From positions 1 to 64,000 of the forward strand of contig CALJDU010000040.1 in the NCBI GenBank assembly GCA_938024995.1: DNA of 64,000 bases, read 5' to 3'. This document shows, in pieces, positions 37,235 through 45,104 of this stretch (positions are counted from its first letter, which is position 1; every line of letters starts with the position of its first letter). The stretch is from an uncultured bacterium (lineage in GTDB: Bacteria; Myxococcota_A; Polyangia; Polyangiales; Houyiibacteriaceae). The translations under genes were made by a program, and so were the position numbers. The notes beneath the pieces were generated by a model that searched no databases, was not told the DNA's origin, and saw only the letters and a list, made by a program, of their open reading frames with translations.

Positions 37235-38074
37235 ATGACGCTCACTCCAGAACAAGCGCTCGCTCAGACTGATGTCGTCGCGTCCGTGTCGCTTCCGATG
37301 CGATGGGAAGACGTCGATCAGACCGGCCGCGTCACCCTGCCCGCGCTCGCCTCCGCGTTGGGCGAGGCGTGCTGGCGCGGCTATCTCAAGGACCACCCGC
37401 TACGGGAGTGTGAACGACAGGGTATCGTCGCCATCCAGTCACGGATGTCCGCGCGATTCTCGGACGCGAGCGTCTCCGCGGAGGCGGACCTCGAGTGTGA
37501 AGGCCGCGTCACCCTGGCGCGCACCGAACGCGACGGCGACGTCCACCGGCTACTTCTCCTCCTGAGCGTCAACGTCTATGGGCCGAGCAGCCGAACCTAC
37601 GCGCCTCAACCCGACAACCATGGAGAGCGTGTGTGGCTCGGCCAGACCTTCCAAGAAGCGGTCTTCACGCGTCCCTTCGCGGAGCGCGGCGCGCGGCGTG
37701 TTCTCGCCCTTCCCGATGTGGGCCTCCCGGTCGTGCCCGAGACGCTCGTCGCCCGTGACGAGGCGCTCTTGGACGTCGCCTCTCCCCGCTTCTCGTCTCA
37801 GTTCATCACCAAGGATGTCACCTTCGGACGCGTGCACAGCGACGCCAATCAACACGTCAACTCTCTCGTCTATCCGAGGATCTTCGAGGAGAAGGTGATC
37901 GAGATCGACGGCCGGACCGATTCGCCGCGAGCGCTGAGCATGACGTTTCGCAAACCGAGCTTCGTTGGAGAGCGCGCGAGCTTTCGGATCGCGCTCGGAG
38001 AAGACCAGGTCAGCGGCGCGCTCTATGTCGAGGGAGAAGAGAAGCCGCGCGTGGTCGGCGCGCTGCTCTACTAG
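37235..38074 (+). CDS. thioesterase-like (double hotdog) protein
   Basis: The 279-residue protein has no signal or membrane segment. Two halves each look like a hotdog fold: one begins SLPMRWEDVDQTGRVTLPAL, the other SSQFITKDVTFGRVHSDANQ and continues HVNSLVYPRIFEE. The D-x-N-x-H-x-N-x-x-x-Y pattern in the second half resembles the acyl-ACP/acyl-CoA thioesterase active region. I infer an acyl-thioester hydrolase or binding role; the substrate is unknown. It lies 47 bases downstream of the MYXO-CTERM gene on the same strand. Confidence 0.65.
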   Translation: MTLTPEQALAQTDVVASVSLPMRWEDVDQTGRVTLPALASALGEACWRGYLKDHPLRECERQGIVAIQSRMSARFSDASVSAEADLECEGRVTLARTERDGDVHRLLLLLSVNVYGPSSRTYAPQPDNHGERVWLGQTFQEAVFTRPFAERGARRVLALPDVGLPVVPETLVARDEALLDVASPRFSSQFITKDVTFGRVHSDANQHVNSLVYPRIFEEKVIEIDGRTDSPRALSMTFRKPSFVGERASFRIALGEDQVSGALYVEGEEKPRVVGALLY

Positions 38075-38078
38075 CAGC

Positions 38079-38142
38079 TGCTACAGCGCTGCTCTGGTAG
38101 ATCGCTGTTCTGCTGCATCGCCGTTCTACTAGAGCGCTGTAC
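38079..38142. repeat. four tandem 16-bp degenerate repeats
   Basis: Four consecutive 16-base units can be aligned (TGCTACAGCGCTGCTC, TGGTAGATCGCTGTTC, TGCTGCATCGCCGTTC, TACTAGAGCGCTGTAC). They begin four bases after the stop of the thioesterase-like gene. They are richer in T than the surroundings and non-coding. Confidence 0.7.
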
Positions 38143-38294
38143 GCACCGCGACCGATGCCGCGAGGAGCGAAACCGGGACCCGGTCGATCGCTGCAGCGCG
38201 GCGCTGTCAACCGGTCGCCGCTCTACGCTCCTTCGAAGTCGACGAACGAGTGTAAGTCGCGGTCCGCCCCTGCGTTGATGACGTGGAGGAAACG

Positions 38295-39089
38295 ATGGCT
38301 CGCCTTGGAACACCAACACTTCTACTCGTACTCATGGGCTGCGGAGGAGCCGCCCAGATGGGCGCGCCTCCGACGGAGGCAGAGGCGTATATGGGGGGCG
38401 AAGCGGACCTCGCCGTCGACCCGCCGCTGCCCAGCGGTCCCTCCCATCACTCCGCACAGGCTTCGGTTCGACCCGTTCTTGAACCGGAACATGCGACCGC
38501 GCTTCCCATCCCGAGCGAACAGCGTCTGAGATTGATCTACACGGCGCAGCTGTCGTTGCTCGTTGACCACGACGCCGCCGACGACTCGCTCGACCGACTC
38601 GTCGCGACCACCCTGCAGTTTGGCGGGTACCTCTCGATTCGCGAAGATCGTCGACTCGTTGTCCGTGTTCCTTCCGCTCAGTTCCACGAAGTCTTCGCCA
38701 GCTTTGAACAGCACGGCGAGGTCAGCGCGCGGAACGTCCGCGTCCAAGACGTGAGCGAGGAGTACCACGACCTCGAGGTGCGCATCGTCAGCCTCACCGT
38801 GCTCTTGGCGCGTATGCGCGGGCTCCTGGAACGCGCCACGACGCTCGACGAGATTCTCCGCATCGAGAGCGAGCTCGGGCGCATCGTCACGGAGATCGAT
38901 CAAGCGCGAGGTCGGCTGCGCTTCTTGGGCAACCACGCCGCGTGGTCGACCGTCAGGATCGCGATCACCGAGCGTCCGGCACCCACGACGCCTGAGGTTC
39001 GACCCGAGCCCAGTCCTGGCGTGACGCGGCTCCCGATCGACTGGCTCAACCAGAACCGTCTCGACCACTTGCTCAACCTGGAGAACTAA
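38295..39089 (+). CDS. DUF4349-like lipoprotein
   Basis: From the ATG at 38295 (GGAGGA four bases upstream) the 264-residue product has a lipoprotein signal ending LLVLMGCGG. After a Pro-rich linker, about residues 75-235 match the DUF4349 type: strand IYTAQLSLLV, LVVRVPSAQFHEVFASFEQH, then a helical pair with EEYHDLEVRIVSL and LDEILRIESELGRI, and a closing strand ending VRIAITE. Homologs are cell-envelope proteins of unknown role. It is followed after two bases by a second lipoprotein gene. Confidence 0.8.
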   Translation: MARLGTPTLLLVLMGCGGAAQMGAPPTEAEAYMGGEADLAVDPPLPSGPSHHSAQASVRPVLEPEHATALPIPSEQRLRLIYTAQLSLLVDHDAADDSLDRLVATTLQFGGYLSIREDRRLVVRVPSAQFHEVFASFEQHGEVSARNVRVQDVSEEYHDLEVRIVSLTVLLARMRGLLERATTLDEILRIESELGRIVTEIDQARGRLRFLGNHAAWSTVRIAITERPAPTTPEVRPEPSPGVTRLPIDWLNQNRLDHLLNLEN

Positions 39090-39091
39090 AA

Positions 39092-39550
39092 GTGAAGCCC
39101 ATCTCAACCGTCTCGATCTCTGCTCTCGTCGGTCTTGTTGCGCTCGTCGCGGTGGGCTGCGGCCCCACGCTCGACACACCCGGAGGGTTCGCCCGCGTGG
39201 ACGGTCGTCACGACCTTCGCATCGCGAGCCCGGAAGGCGTCGCGCTATCGGTCAACGTGTACCGAAACCGGCGACCGCGAGGCGACCTCACGTTCTGGTC
39301 CGGTGCTCTTCACGCGCGCCTACGCTCCGAATACACGGTCGTGGAGCGCCTCCCGATCACGAGCGACAGCGGAGTCGACGGAGTTCAGATCCGAGCGCGC
39401 GCTTTGCGGAACGGACGACCCCATCAGTACTGGACCGCCATCTTCGTCGCCGGCCGAAACGTGATCCTCGTGGAGGCCGGAGGCGACGACGCGTTCTTCG
39501 CGCCTCAGGAGGAGACGATCGAAGCCGCGATGCGAAGCGTGGACATTTAG
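39092..39550 (+). CDS. small lipoprotein, 152 residues
   Basis: A GTG start two bases after the preceding stop, with GGAG about eight bases upstream, gives a lipoprotein signal (LVGLVALVAVGCG). The mature part is one compact strand-rich domain (ALSVNVYRNRRPRGDLTFWS, VQIRARALRNGRPHQYW, ILVEAGGDDAFF). I do not recognise the family. Co-transcription with the DUF4349-like gene suggests a shared envelope role. Confidence 0.7.
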   Translation: MKPISTVSISALVGLVALVAVGCGPTLDTPGGFARVDGRHDLRIASPEGVALSVNVYRNRRPRGDLTFWSGALHARLRSEYTVVERLPITSDSGVDGVQIRARALRNGRPHQYWTAIFVAGRNVILVEAGGDDAFFAPQEETIEAAMRSVDI

Positions 39551-39727
39551 CGAACGCGAGGCGCGCGAGCCCCTGCAGGCTGATAAGAACTCGCGGGCGC
39601 GCTTCGCGGCGTCGCACCTCCGGTCGCCCGGCGGCGCCCAAGACGCTCGACATTGTCGTCGGTCAGAGGACACGCAGCGGATACGGACCGCATCACGAAT
39701 CGTATCGAGCGACTTTTCAGCGGCCTG
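39551..39727. other. 177-base gap between convergent genes
   Basis: I saw no gene and no clear terminator. Short inverted sequences around TATCGAGCG are present but weak. Confidence 0.4.
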
Positions 39728-41218
39728 CTACGCCGACATCGCGCCCTTCTTCTCGGTCTTGTCCCAGGTCCGCGCCTCCCCCTTGAACTCCTTGATGTAG
39801 GCCGCGAACGTGACCGCGCAGAGGAACGCACCGTAGCCCGCGATGTAGAGGACGACCTGGGGGACCCACTGCAAGCGCGGGTGGTCTTCGACCTTTCCTT
39901 CCAGCCACGCGGCGAGCCACGCGAAGACCATCGCGAGCGAGAGCCATGCGTAGAGGAAGAGCATCAAGAGGCGCTCGCCGATCCCGCCAGGCGCCAACGC
40001 GACCCACTCCGCGATGGGCTCAAAGAGACTGGGCGCGATCGAGTAGGCGATGATCGAGAGCGAGATCAAGCCAGGAAACGCGAAGCCCTCGATCCATGAC
40101 TTCTTGGCGGACTCCGTGTCGATAACGAACGAGGCGAAGGTGACCAAGAGGTAAACGATGGCCGCGATGATCCAGTAGCCCTCGAAGAGCTTCCACGCGA
40201 AGCCGGCGTCCATGAACGAGAGCGAGATGAGCGACACGGACGCGCTGATCTGAAAGACCGGCATCAAGAAGATTGAGAACCACATCGCGGCCATCGTGAA
40301 CGAGCCGAGCGAGCCGCGAGAACGGCGGCCCCAGAGGTCACGAAAGACGTCCGTGATCTGCACGTTGCCGCGGGCCCATCGGAGCCGTTGCTTCCACAAC
40401 ATCTGAAGGTCGTGGGGCTCCTCCGCGTAGACGATCGCGTTCGGCTCAAAGATCGCCATCCGACCTTCGAGCTGCGTGTTGAACGTCGTGAAGGTGTCCT
40501 CAGCGAGCGTGTCGTCGAAGATCTTGCCGCCGATCGCGAAGAGGTTCTCCCGCGAGTGCAGCTGCGCGCCGCCGGAGAGACACGCGAGGAACCCGAACAC
40601 GTTCTGGGCGCGCCGCGACGCACCGGTCGCGGTGATGTACTCGAAGGTCACGAAGCGCTGCACGTAGGTCGGCGCGCGCGACCCTTCCTTGATGTACGCG
40701 GTGACCGCGCCGATGTTCGGGTCCACCAGGTGCCGCGCCATCCGGAGCAGCGAGGTCTCGGTATAGATCACGTCGGCGTCCATGATGAGGATGGCCTGCG
40801 CCCACTCGCTCTTCCAGAGAACGTCGAGCCCGTAGTTGAGCGTGTGCGCCTTGCCTTCGCCACCCGCGACCCGCCGCACGTGAATCACGTTTTTGGGCCA
40901 GCGCTTTGACTTCGCGATCACCATCTCCGGCGTTCGATCGGAGCTCGCGTCGTCGATGACGTAGATGCGCAGCCGGTCCTTGGGATAGTCGAGCTTCATC
41001 AAGCGATCGATGGTCACCTCGATGACCGACTCTTCGTTCCAGGCGGGGATGAGGATCGCGACGCGAGGACAGTACGGCGCGCACTTCTCCAGATGGGTGG
41101 CGAAGACCGAGAACGCGAGCGCCAAGAACTGAAGCGCACCGGTGACGACCGGAATGGTCGCGACGACCACCAGCGCGGCGAAGAGCGCGACAAGACCGTC
41201 GTAGAGGAGCGCGCTCAT
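39728..41218 (-). CDS. processive family 2 glycosyltransferase (polysaccharide synthase)
   Basis: The 496-residue membrane protein has one or two N-terminal helices, a cytoplasmic GT-A domain and at least five C-terminal helices. The synthase motifs are in order: VIDDASSD, the DxD in LIMDADVIY, the acidic catalytic motif as LAEDTFTT (TED-like) and QRLRWARG (QxxRW). This is the pattern of cellulose, PNAG and hyaluronan synthases, which extend and translocate a chain. There is no C-terminal PilZ domain. It is the last gene of the minus-strand locus, 36 bases after the ATP-grasp gene. The sugar donor cannot be inferred. Confidence 0.92.
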   Translation of the reverse strand: MSALLYDGLVALFAALVVVATIPVVTGALQFLALAFSVFATHLEKCAPYCPRVAILIPAWNEESVIEVTIDRLMKLDYPKDRLRIYVIDDASSDRTPEMVIAKSKRWPKNVIHVRRVAGGEGKAHTLNYGLDVLWKSEWAQAILIMDADVIYTETSLLRMARHLVDPNIGAVTAYIKEGSRAPTYVQRFVTFEYITATGASRRAQNVFGFLACLSGGAQLHSRENLFAIGGKIFDDTLAEDTFTTFNTQLEGRMAIFEPNAIVYAEEPHDLQMLWKQRLRWARGNVQITDVFRDLWGRRSRGSLGSFTMAAMWFSIFLMPVFQISASVSLISLSFMDAGFAWKLFEGYWIIAAIVYLLVTFASFVIDTESAKKSWIEGFAFPGLISLSIIAYSIAPSLFEPIAEWVALAPGGIGERLLMLFLYAWLSLAMVFAWLAAWLEGKVEDHPRLQWVPQVVLYIAGYGAFLCAVTFAAYIKEFKGEARTWDKTEKKGAMSA

Positions 41219-41254
41219 GGACCCCTTCTCTCGGCTCGCGCGCTCCCCACTTTG

Positions 41255-42247
41255 CTACGCCGCGTCGCTCTCTTCGCCCGACGCGGCCGCGATGCGCCCG
41301 AGCTCTTCGACCGGGAGATAGTGCTCGTGAAACGTGCGGACCATCGCGACCGCCTGGTAAGGAAGCGGCCCGGTCTCGCGCGGCATGCCGAGGACCTGCT
41401 GAAGCGCGAGCGCGGGCATGTTGACGCCGGCCGCGACGGTGATGGGCATCGTGCCTGGAAAGCGCGGGTTGACCTCGAGCAAGTTCGGGACGCCATTGTC
41501 GTCGCGCCGGAGCTGCACATTGGCCACGCCTTCGATACCGACCGCGAGCGCGATCTTCATCGCGGTTTGCTCGAGGACCTCGTCCGGGACGATGCGCGCG
41601 ACCACCGCGACGCCGGAGTCCACCTTCGCCCGCTCTCTCGGAACCGCGGTCACCGCGCCCTGATCCACGAACACGTCCACGGAGTACTCGGCGCCTGGAA
41701 GAAGCCCCTGAACGATTTGCTCGGCGTCCCGAGGCAGCGCGTCCACCTCTTCGATGTCGAGCAAGCGGATGCCTCGCGAACCGCTCCCGCGCCGCGGCTT
41801 CACGATGACCTTTCCGGAGAAGCGCGAGGCGTCGAAGGTGTCGTCGAAGACCGCGGTCGTCGGGAGCGGGACGACTCCCTCGCAACGCTGCGCGAGGAGC
41901 CACTTGTCCAGACAGGTGCGGAGCGCGGAGAGGGGCGAGAGGACGCACCGGACGCCGCGGGCCTCCAGCGCGGGGCGCATCCGCGCGACCGCGATGAGTT
42001 CGTCATCGACCGTCGGGACCAGCACCTGGACCTGCTGCCGCACACACGCCGCCAAGAGGGCGTCTCCGAAGTCGGGGGAACGGCCAGCCGGGAGAATGAC
42101 CCGCTGGGACGCCGGGACCAGGTGAAGCCCCGAAGCGATCGGGTCCATATCCGCCATCACGAAATCGGCGGTAAGTGGAGACGTCGAGACGCCGCGCATG
42201 AAAGAAATCGCGGCGGGTCCGCCGGCACCTGTGATCAAAACTCGCAT
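41255..42247 (-). CDS. ATP-grasp enzyme (carbamoyl-phosphate-synthase-like)
   Basis: The 330-residue protein begins with a pre-ATP-grasp fold (RVLITGAGGPAAISFMRG), then has the ATP-grasp core: KVIVKPRRGSGSRGIRLL, IVQGLLPGAEYSVDVFVD and LLEVNPRFPGTMP, with the metal-binding Glu and Asn visible. Such enzymes ligate a carboxylate to an amine or thiol. Beside a glycan synthase it may modify the polymer or its precursor, but that is inference. ATG 42247 is used; a GTG at 42259 has a weak AAGG upstream. Confidence 0.88.
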   Translation of the reverse strand: MRVLITGAGGPAAISFMRGVSTSPLTADFVMADMDPIASGLHLVPASQRVILPAGRSPDFGDALLAACVRQQVQVLVPTVDDELIAVARMRPALEARGVRCVLSPLSALRTCLDKWLLAQRCEGVVPLPTTAVFDDTFDASRFSGKVIVKPRRGSGSRGIRLLDIEEVDALPRDAEQIVQGLLPGAEYSVDVFVDQGAVTAVPRERAKVDSGVAVVARIVPDEVLEQTAMKIALAVGIEGVANVQLRRDDNGVPNLLEVNPRFPGTMPITVAAGVNMPALALQQVLGMPRETGPLPYQAVAMVRTFHEHYLPVEELGRIAAASGEESDAA

Positions 42248-42257
42248 GCCGAGGATC

Positions 42258-42275
42258 ACTTCAACCTTCGTGCCA
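42258..42275 (-). promoter_or_regulatory. TGGCACG-N5-TGAAGT motif ahead of the ATP-grasp gene
   Basis: On the minus strand TGGCACG (42275-42269), five bases and TGAAGT lie exactly 21 bases (from the end of TGGCACG) before ATG 42247. The first half matches a sigma-54 -24 element; the -12 half has GA where GC is expected. The same arrangement occurs before ATG 51961. Confidence 0.35.
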
Positions 42276-42290
42276 GCGAGCGCGGCGACA

Positions 42291-42341
42291 ATTATCGGGG
42301 AGCGGGGCCGCGCGTCGTCCCGTGTGTTTCAGAACGAAACA
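42291..42341 (-). promoter_or_regulatory. possible promoter and operator for the ATP-grasp/GT2 pair
   Basis: The 161-base gap between the regulator and the ATP-grasp gene holds GATAAT (minus strand, 42296-42291), a good -10, and a palindrome TGTTTC-AGAAC-GAAACA (42325-42341) about 30 bases further upstream. No good -35 is evident, so the call is weak. Confidence 0.3.
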
Positions 42342-42408
42342 AATGAGGCGGACAACGGGACACCGGTGGGTCAGTGAGCGGTCCTGAACATCGACGAAGC
42401 TGTTCGCG

Positions 42409-43773
42409 CTAGCGGAGGCCGTACTTTTTAAGTTTGCGGTAGACCGTCGTGCGCCCAAGTCCGAGGCGGCGGACGACCCCTGAGATGTTCCCGCCGGTCT
42501 CCTCGAGCGCGGTGACCAGCGCGGCGCGTTCGAGCGCCTCCATCCGGGTCAACCCGTCTTGCTCACCCTCTCCCGCCGAGACAGGCTCCGAAGTCGGGAT
42601 GGGCGTGTCACGTTTGTGATCGCGGAGCCGCTTCGGAAGATCCTCAAGCTCAACGACCTCACCGCACACCACAAGGGCTCGCTGCATCGCGTTCATCAGC
42701 TCGCGAACGTTCCCCGGCCACGAGTGCGACTCCAACGCCGCGAGCGCGGTCGGCGCGAGCGTCACGGGACGGTCCGGCGCGAACTGACGCAGGAACGAGC
42801 GCGCGAGCAACGCGACATCACCATGACGATCACGGAGCGGCGGAAGCTCGAGCTCGAAGACCGCGATGCGGAAGTAGAGGTCCTCGCGAAAGCGCCCCGC
42901 GGTGACCTCCTCGCGCAGGTCACGATGAGTCGCCGCGACCAAGCGAAAGTCGGAGCGCACGTCCGACTGGCCACCCACGCGTCGAAACACGCGCTGCTGA
43001 AGAACACGTAGGAGCTTCGCCTGCGCCGCCGGCGAGAGCTCGCCGATCTCGTCCAAGAAGAGCACGCCGCGATCCGCTTGCTCGAAGTACCCGATGCGGC
43101 GCTGGTTCGCGCTCGTGAAGGCTCCTCGCTCGTGACCGAAGAGCTCGGACTCTTGCAGCGTCTCGGGGATCGCCGCGCAGTTCACCGCCACAAAGGGCGC
43201 GCGCGATCGGCCGCTGTGCTCATGAATCGCGCGGGCGACCAGCTCCTTACCGGTCCCGCTCTCGCCGTGCACCAGAACCGTGACGTCGCTCATCGCGACG
43301 CGATCGACCTCTCGAAACGCGCGCTTCATTGCTGTCGACTCGCCGAGGATATCCGCGTAGCCGCCGCCGTCTGCTTCGCGCTCCAGATGATCGACACGGA
43401 CCATCAGGTCATGCGCCTCGATCGCGTTCCGCACGGTGGTCGCGAGCTTGGTCCGGTCGACCGGCTTCACTAGATAGTCGTACGCCCCACTCTGCATCGC
43501 CGCGACCGCGGTCTCGACCTGGTCGTTCGCGGTCAAGATGATCACAGGGAGCTTGGGATGGGTCTTTTTGATCTGCTTGAGCGCCTCGAGCCCCCCAAGG
43601 CCCGGCAGCTCCAGATCGAGACAGACCGCGCTCGGGAGCGTTCGGGTCAGAACCTCGAGCGCCTGCTCTGCGTCGGGTGCAGACTCGACCTCATACCCAT
43701 CTTTGATCAGCCATCGCTCCGCGAGGGCGCGGAGGTCTGGCTCATCTTCTACGACGATGACGAGCGAACCCAC
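42409..43773 (-). CDS. NtrC-family sigma-54-dependent response regulator
   Basis: The 454-residue protein has a receiver domain (VIVVEDEPDLRAL; phosphoacceptor Asp53 in VCLDLELPG; Lys in DYLVKPVDR), an AAA+ domain (Walker A GESGTGKELVARAI; Walker B VLFLDEIGEL; LRDRHGDVALLA), and a Fis-type helix-turn-helix (ISGVVRRLGLGRTTVYRKLK). The sigma-54 contact loop reads GAFTSA rather than GAFTGA (43108-43125). It starts with a GTG 19 bases after the 129-residue protein's stop, so it is a member of the polysaccharide locus and probably its regulator. The hybrid kinase at 49280 is the obvious candidate partner. Confidence 0.93.
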   Translation of the reverse strand: MGSLVIVVEDEPDLRALAERWLIKDGYEVESAPDAEQALEVLTRTLPSAVCLDLELPGLGGLEALKQIKKTHPKLPVIILTANDQVETAVAAMQSGAYDYLVKPVDRTKLATTVRNAIEAHDLMVRVDHLEREADGGGYADILGESTAMKRAFREVDRVAMSDVTVLVHGESGTGKELVARAIHEHSGRSRAPFVAVNCAAIPETLQESELFGHERGAFTSANQRRIGYFEQADRGVLFLDEIGELSPAAQAKLLRVLQQRVFRRVGGQSDVRSDFRLVAATHRDLREEVTAGRFREDLYFRIAVFELELPPLRDRHGDVALLARSFLRQFAPDRPVTLAPTALAALESHSWPGNVRELMNAMQRALVVCGEVVELEDLPKRLRDHKRDTPIPTSEPVSAGEGEQDGLTRMEALERAALVTALEETGGNISGVVRRLGLGRTTVYRKLKKYGLR

Positions 43774-43792
43774 CTGCAAACCATAGCGAAGG

Positions 43793-44182
43793 CTACAGTC
43801 CACTGCTCGTCCCCTCGCCACTTTCGAGCGCGAGCGTCCCGCCAGAGGGTGACGACGGTCTCGGCAAATCGATCGTAAAGGCGTAGCCGGAGCCGAGGTC
43901 CGGATGGACCCGCAGCTTGAACTCCACCCGATCGGGCCAGTGGCGCCATGAGTCGAGCGGGAACGAGCGGGCCTTGATCCCGTGAAACAGAAGCGCGAAG
44001 TAGTAGTAAACGGACCCGTCCGGATGCACCACGTGCTCCAGATCAATCTGTTCGTTTGGACGGGAGAGCACGAACATCGTGCCGTTGGCTTCGCCGTATT
44101 CGGTCTGGTGCGCCTTCAGGCTGTAGCCCTTTTCCGCGAGATGTTCGGCGGTCTCTTGGAGGTAGGCAGGAGACATCTCCAT
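43793..44182 (-). CDS. unrecognised 129-residue protein
   Basis: I do not recognise this small soluble protein. It begins with a helix (PAYLQETAEHLAEKGYSLKA), then a strand-rich part with aromatic residues (VYYYFALLFHGIKARSFPLD and DLGSGYAFTIDLP), and ends in a Ser/Gly-rich tail. Its ATG overlaps the upstream stop by one base (TAATG), indicating coupling to the 247-residue membrane protein. It has no signal peptide. Confidence 0.7.
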   Translation of the reverse strand: MEMSPAYLQETAEHLAEKGYSLKAHQTEYGEANGTMFVLSRPNEQIDLEHVVHPDGSVYYYFALLFHGIKARSFPLDSWRHWPDRVEFKLRVHPDLGSGYAFTIDLPRPSSPSGGTLALESGEGTSSGL

Positions 44183-44925
44183 TACATCACCCAGAACCCT
44201 CTCAGGAGCGCGAAGGCGACGAGCGCTTCGACGACCAAGATGACGCGGTAGAGCAGCACTCGCTCATGTTCGACATCGAGCATCGTCGCGAGCTCGAGGT
44301 CCGTGTCGAGCGCGGGAAGATCGTTGGACGCAGGCGGAGAAGCGTTCTCGTCCGCTCCGGCGGCCAGGTTCTCCGCGGCCAGGTTCTCCGCGGCCAGCTT
44401 CTCCGCAGCTCGCGCATCGGCTTGTCGTTGTGAAGGGAGCGCGGGAGGCTGCGCCACCGACGAAGCCTCGGGAAGCGTGAGCGGCTGCCCCACGCGTGCC
44501 TGCCGAAACGGCTGCGCGCGCGCGAGTGGTTGCGCCGCGGTGAAGTGAGGCTCGTAGCCAATGACGATGAGGCGGAGCGCGCCTTGGTCAACCGCTTGCA
44601 ACAGCTCCGGGACGAGCGGCGCGAGCTCCGGGCGAATGACCGCGAGGAGCTCCGCGCGCGCAGGAATCATCGGACCGAGCTCAGCGAAGGCGTTCGCGAT
44701 GAGTCGAAGCGCATCACGAGAAGCCGCAGGCGACGCCGACCCCCGGATGGGCGGCGCGATCTGGGAAGACACTGTGAGCTGCGAAGGACGTCGCCGCGCG
44801 CGCGGCACTCGCGTCGGCACGACCGATGCGCCGCGTGGCTTCTTCTGCTTTTGCGGCTCCGGCTCCGCTCGGAGCTGCACCACTTTGTCTGTCCGTTCCG
44901 AGGAAATCTTCTTCACCGCCTTCAT
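44182..44925 (-). CDS. tail-anchored-like protein with Ala/Glu repeats
   Basis: From ATG 44925, which overlaps the preceding stop by four bases (ATGA), the product has 247 residues. The N terminus is basic (KPRGASVVPTRVPRARRR), a helical central domain follows (ALRLIANAFAELGPMIPARA), then a Pro/Ala-rich linker with LAAEN repeats, and a single C-terminal membrane helix (VILVVEALVAFALLRGF) ending within five residues of the C terminus. I infer a cytoplasmic domain anchored by its tail. The family is unknown. Confidence 0.7.
   Translation of the reverse strand: MKAVKKISSERTDKVVQLRAEPEPQKQKKPRGASVVPTRVPRARRRPSQLTVSSQIAPPIRGSASPAASRDALRLIANAFAELGPMIPARAELLAVIRPELAPLVPELLQAVDQGALRLIVIGYEPHFTAAQPLARAQPFRQARVGQPLTLPEASSVAQPPALPSQRQADARAAEKLAAENLAAENLAAGADENASPPASNDLPALDTDLELATMLDVEHERVLLYRVILVVEALVAFALLRGFWVM
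44362..44406 (-). repeat. three 15-bp in-frame tandem repeats
   Basis: Three 15-base units (GGCCAGGTTCTCCGC on the plus strand, the third with one change) encode repeated Leu-Ala-Ala-Glu-Asn/Lys in the linker of the tail-anchored-like protein. Confidence 0.9.
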
Positions 44926-45104
44926 CCCGCGACGAACCGCGCGTGTACGTTGAGCAAGAGCCACCCTGCGGCGAGCGCGAGGTCGACGACCAAGAACACC
45001 AGCGCGAAGTTCCGAAGCCGCGATGTCTCTGCGCGGAGCCGGGTCAGCTCTTCACTCTCCCCCGCCGCCTGCTTCGCGGCGGGCTGCTGCATGGTCGCGC
45101 TCAT
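44922..45104 (-). CDS. small single-helix membrane protein, 60 residues
   Basis: ATG 45104 overlaps the stop of the BcsB-like gene by four bases (ATGA) and has GAGGAGG six bases upstream. The short coiled segment SEELTRLRAETSRLRNF precedes one membrane helix (ALVFLVVDLALAAGWLLL). The longer open frame upstream runs inside the BcsB-like gene and is not needed. Conserved coupling on both sides argues that it is real. It is probably an accessory subunit of the synthase complex. Confidence 0.75.
   Translation of the reverse strand: MSATMQQPAAKQAAGESEELTRLRAETSRLRNFALVFLVVDLALAAGWLLLNVHARFVAG

Noticed and set aside
43774..44046. N-terminal extension of the sigma-54 regulator
   Set aside because: The frame is open, but it runs antisense-free through the 129-residue gene in another frame and adds no domain before the receiver; the GTG at 43773 fits the domain start.
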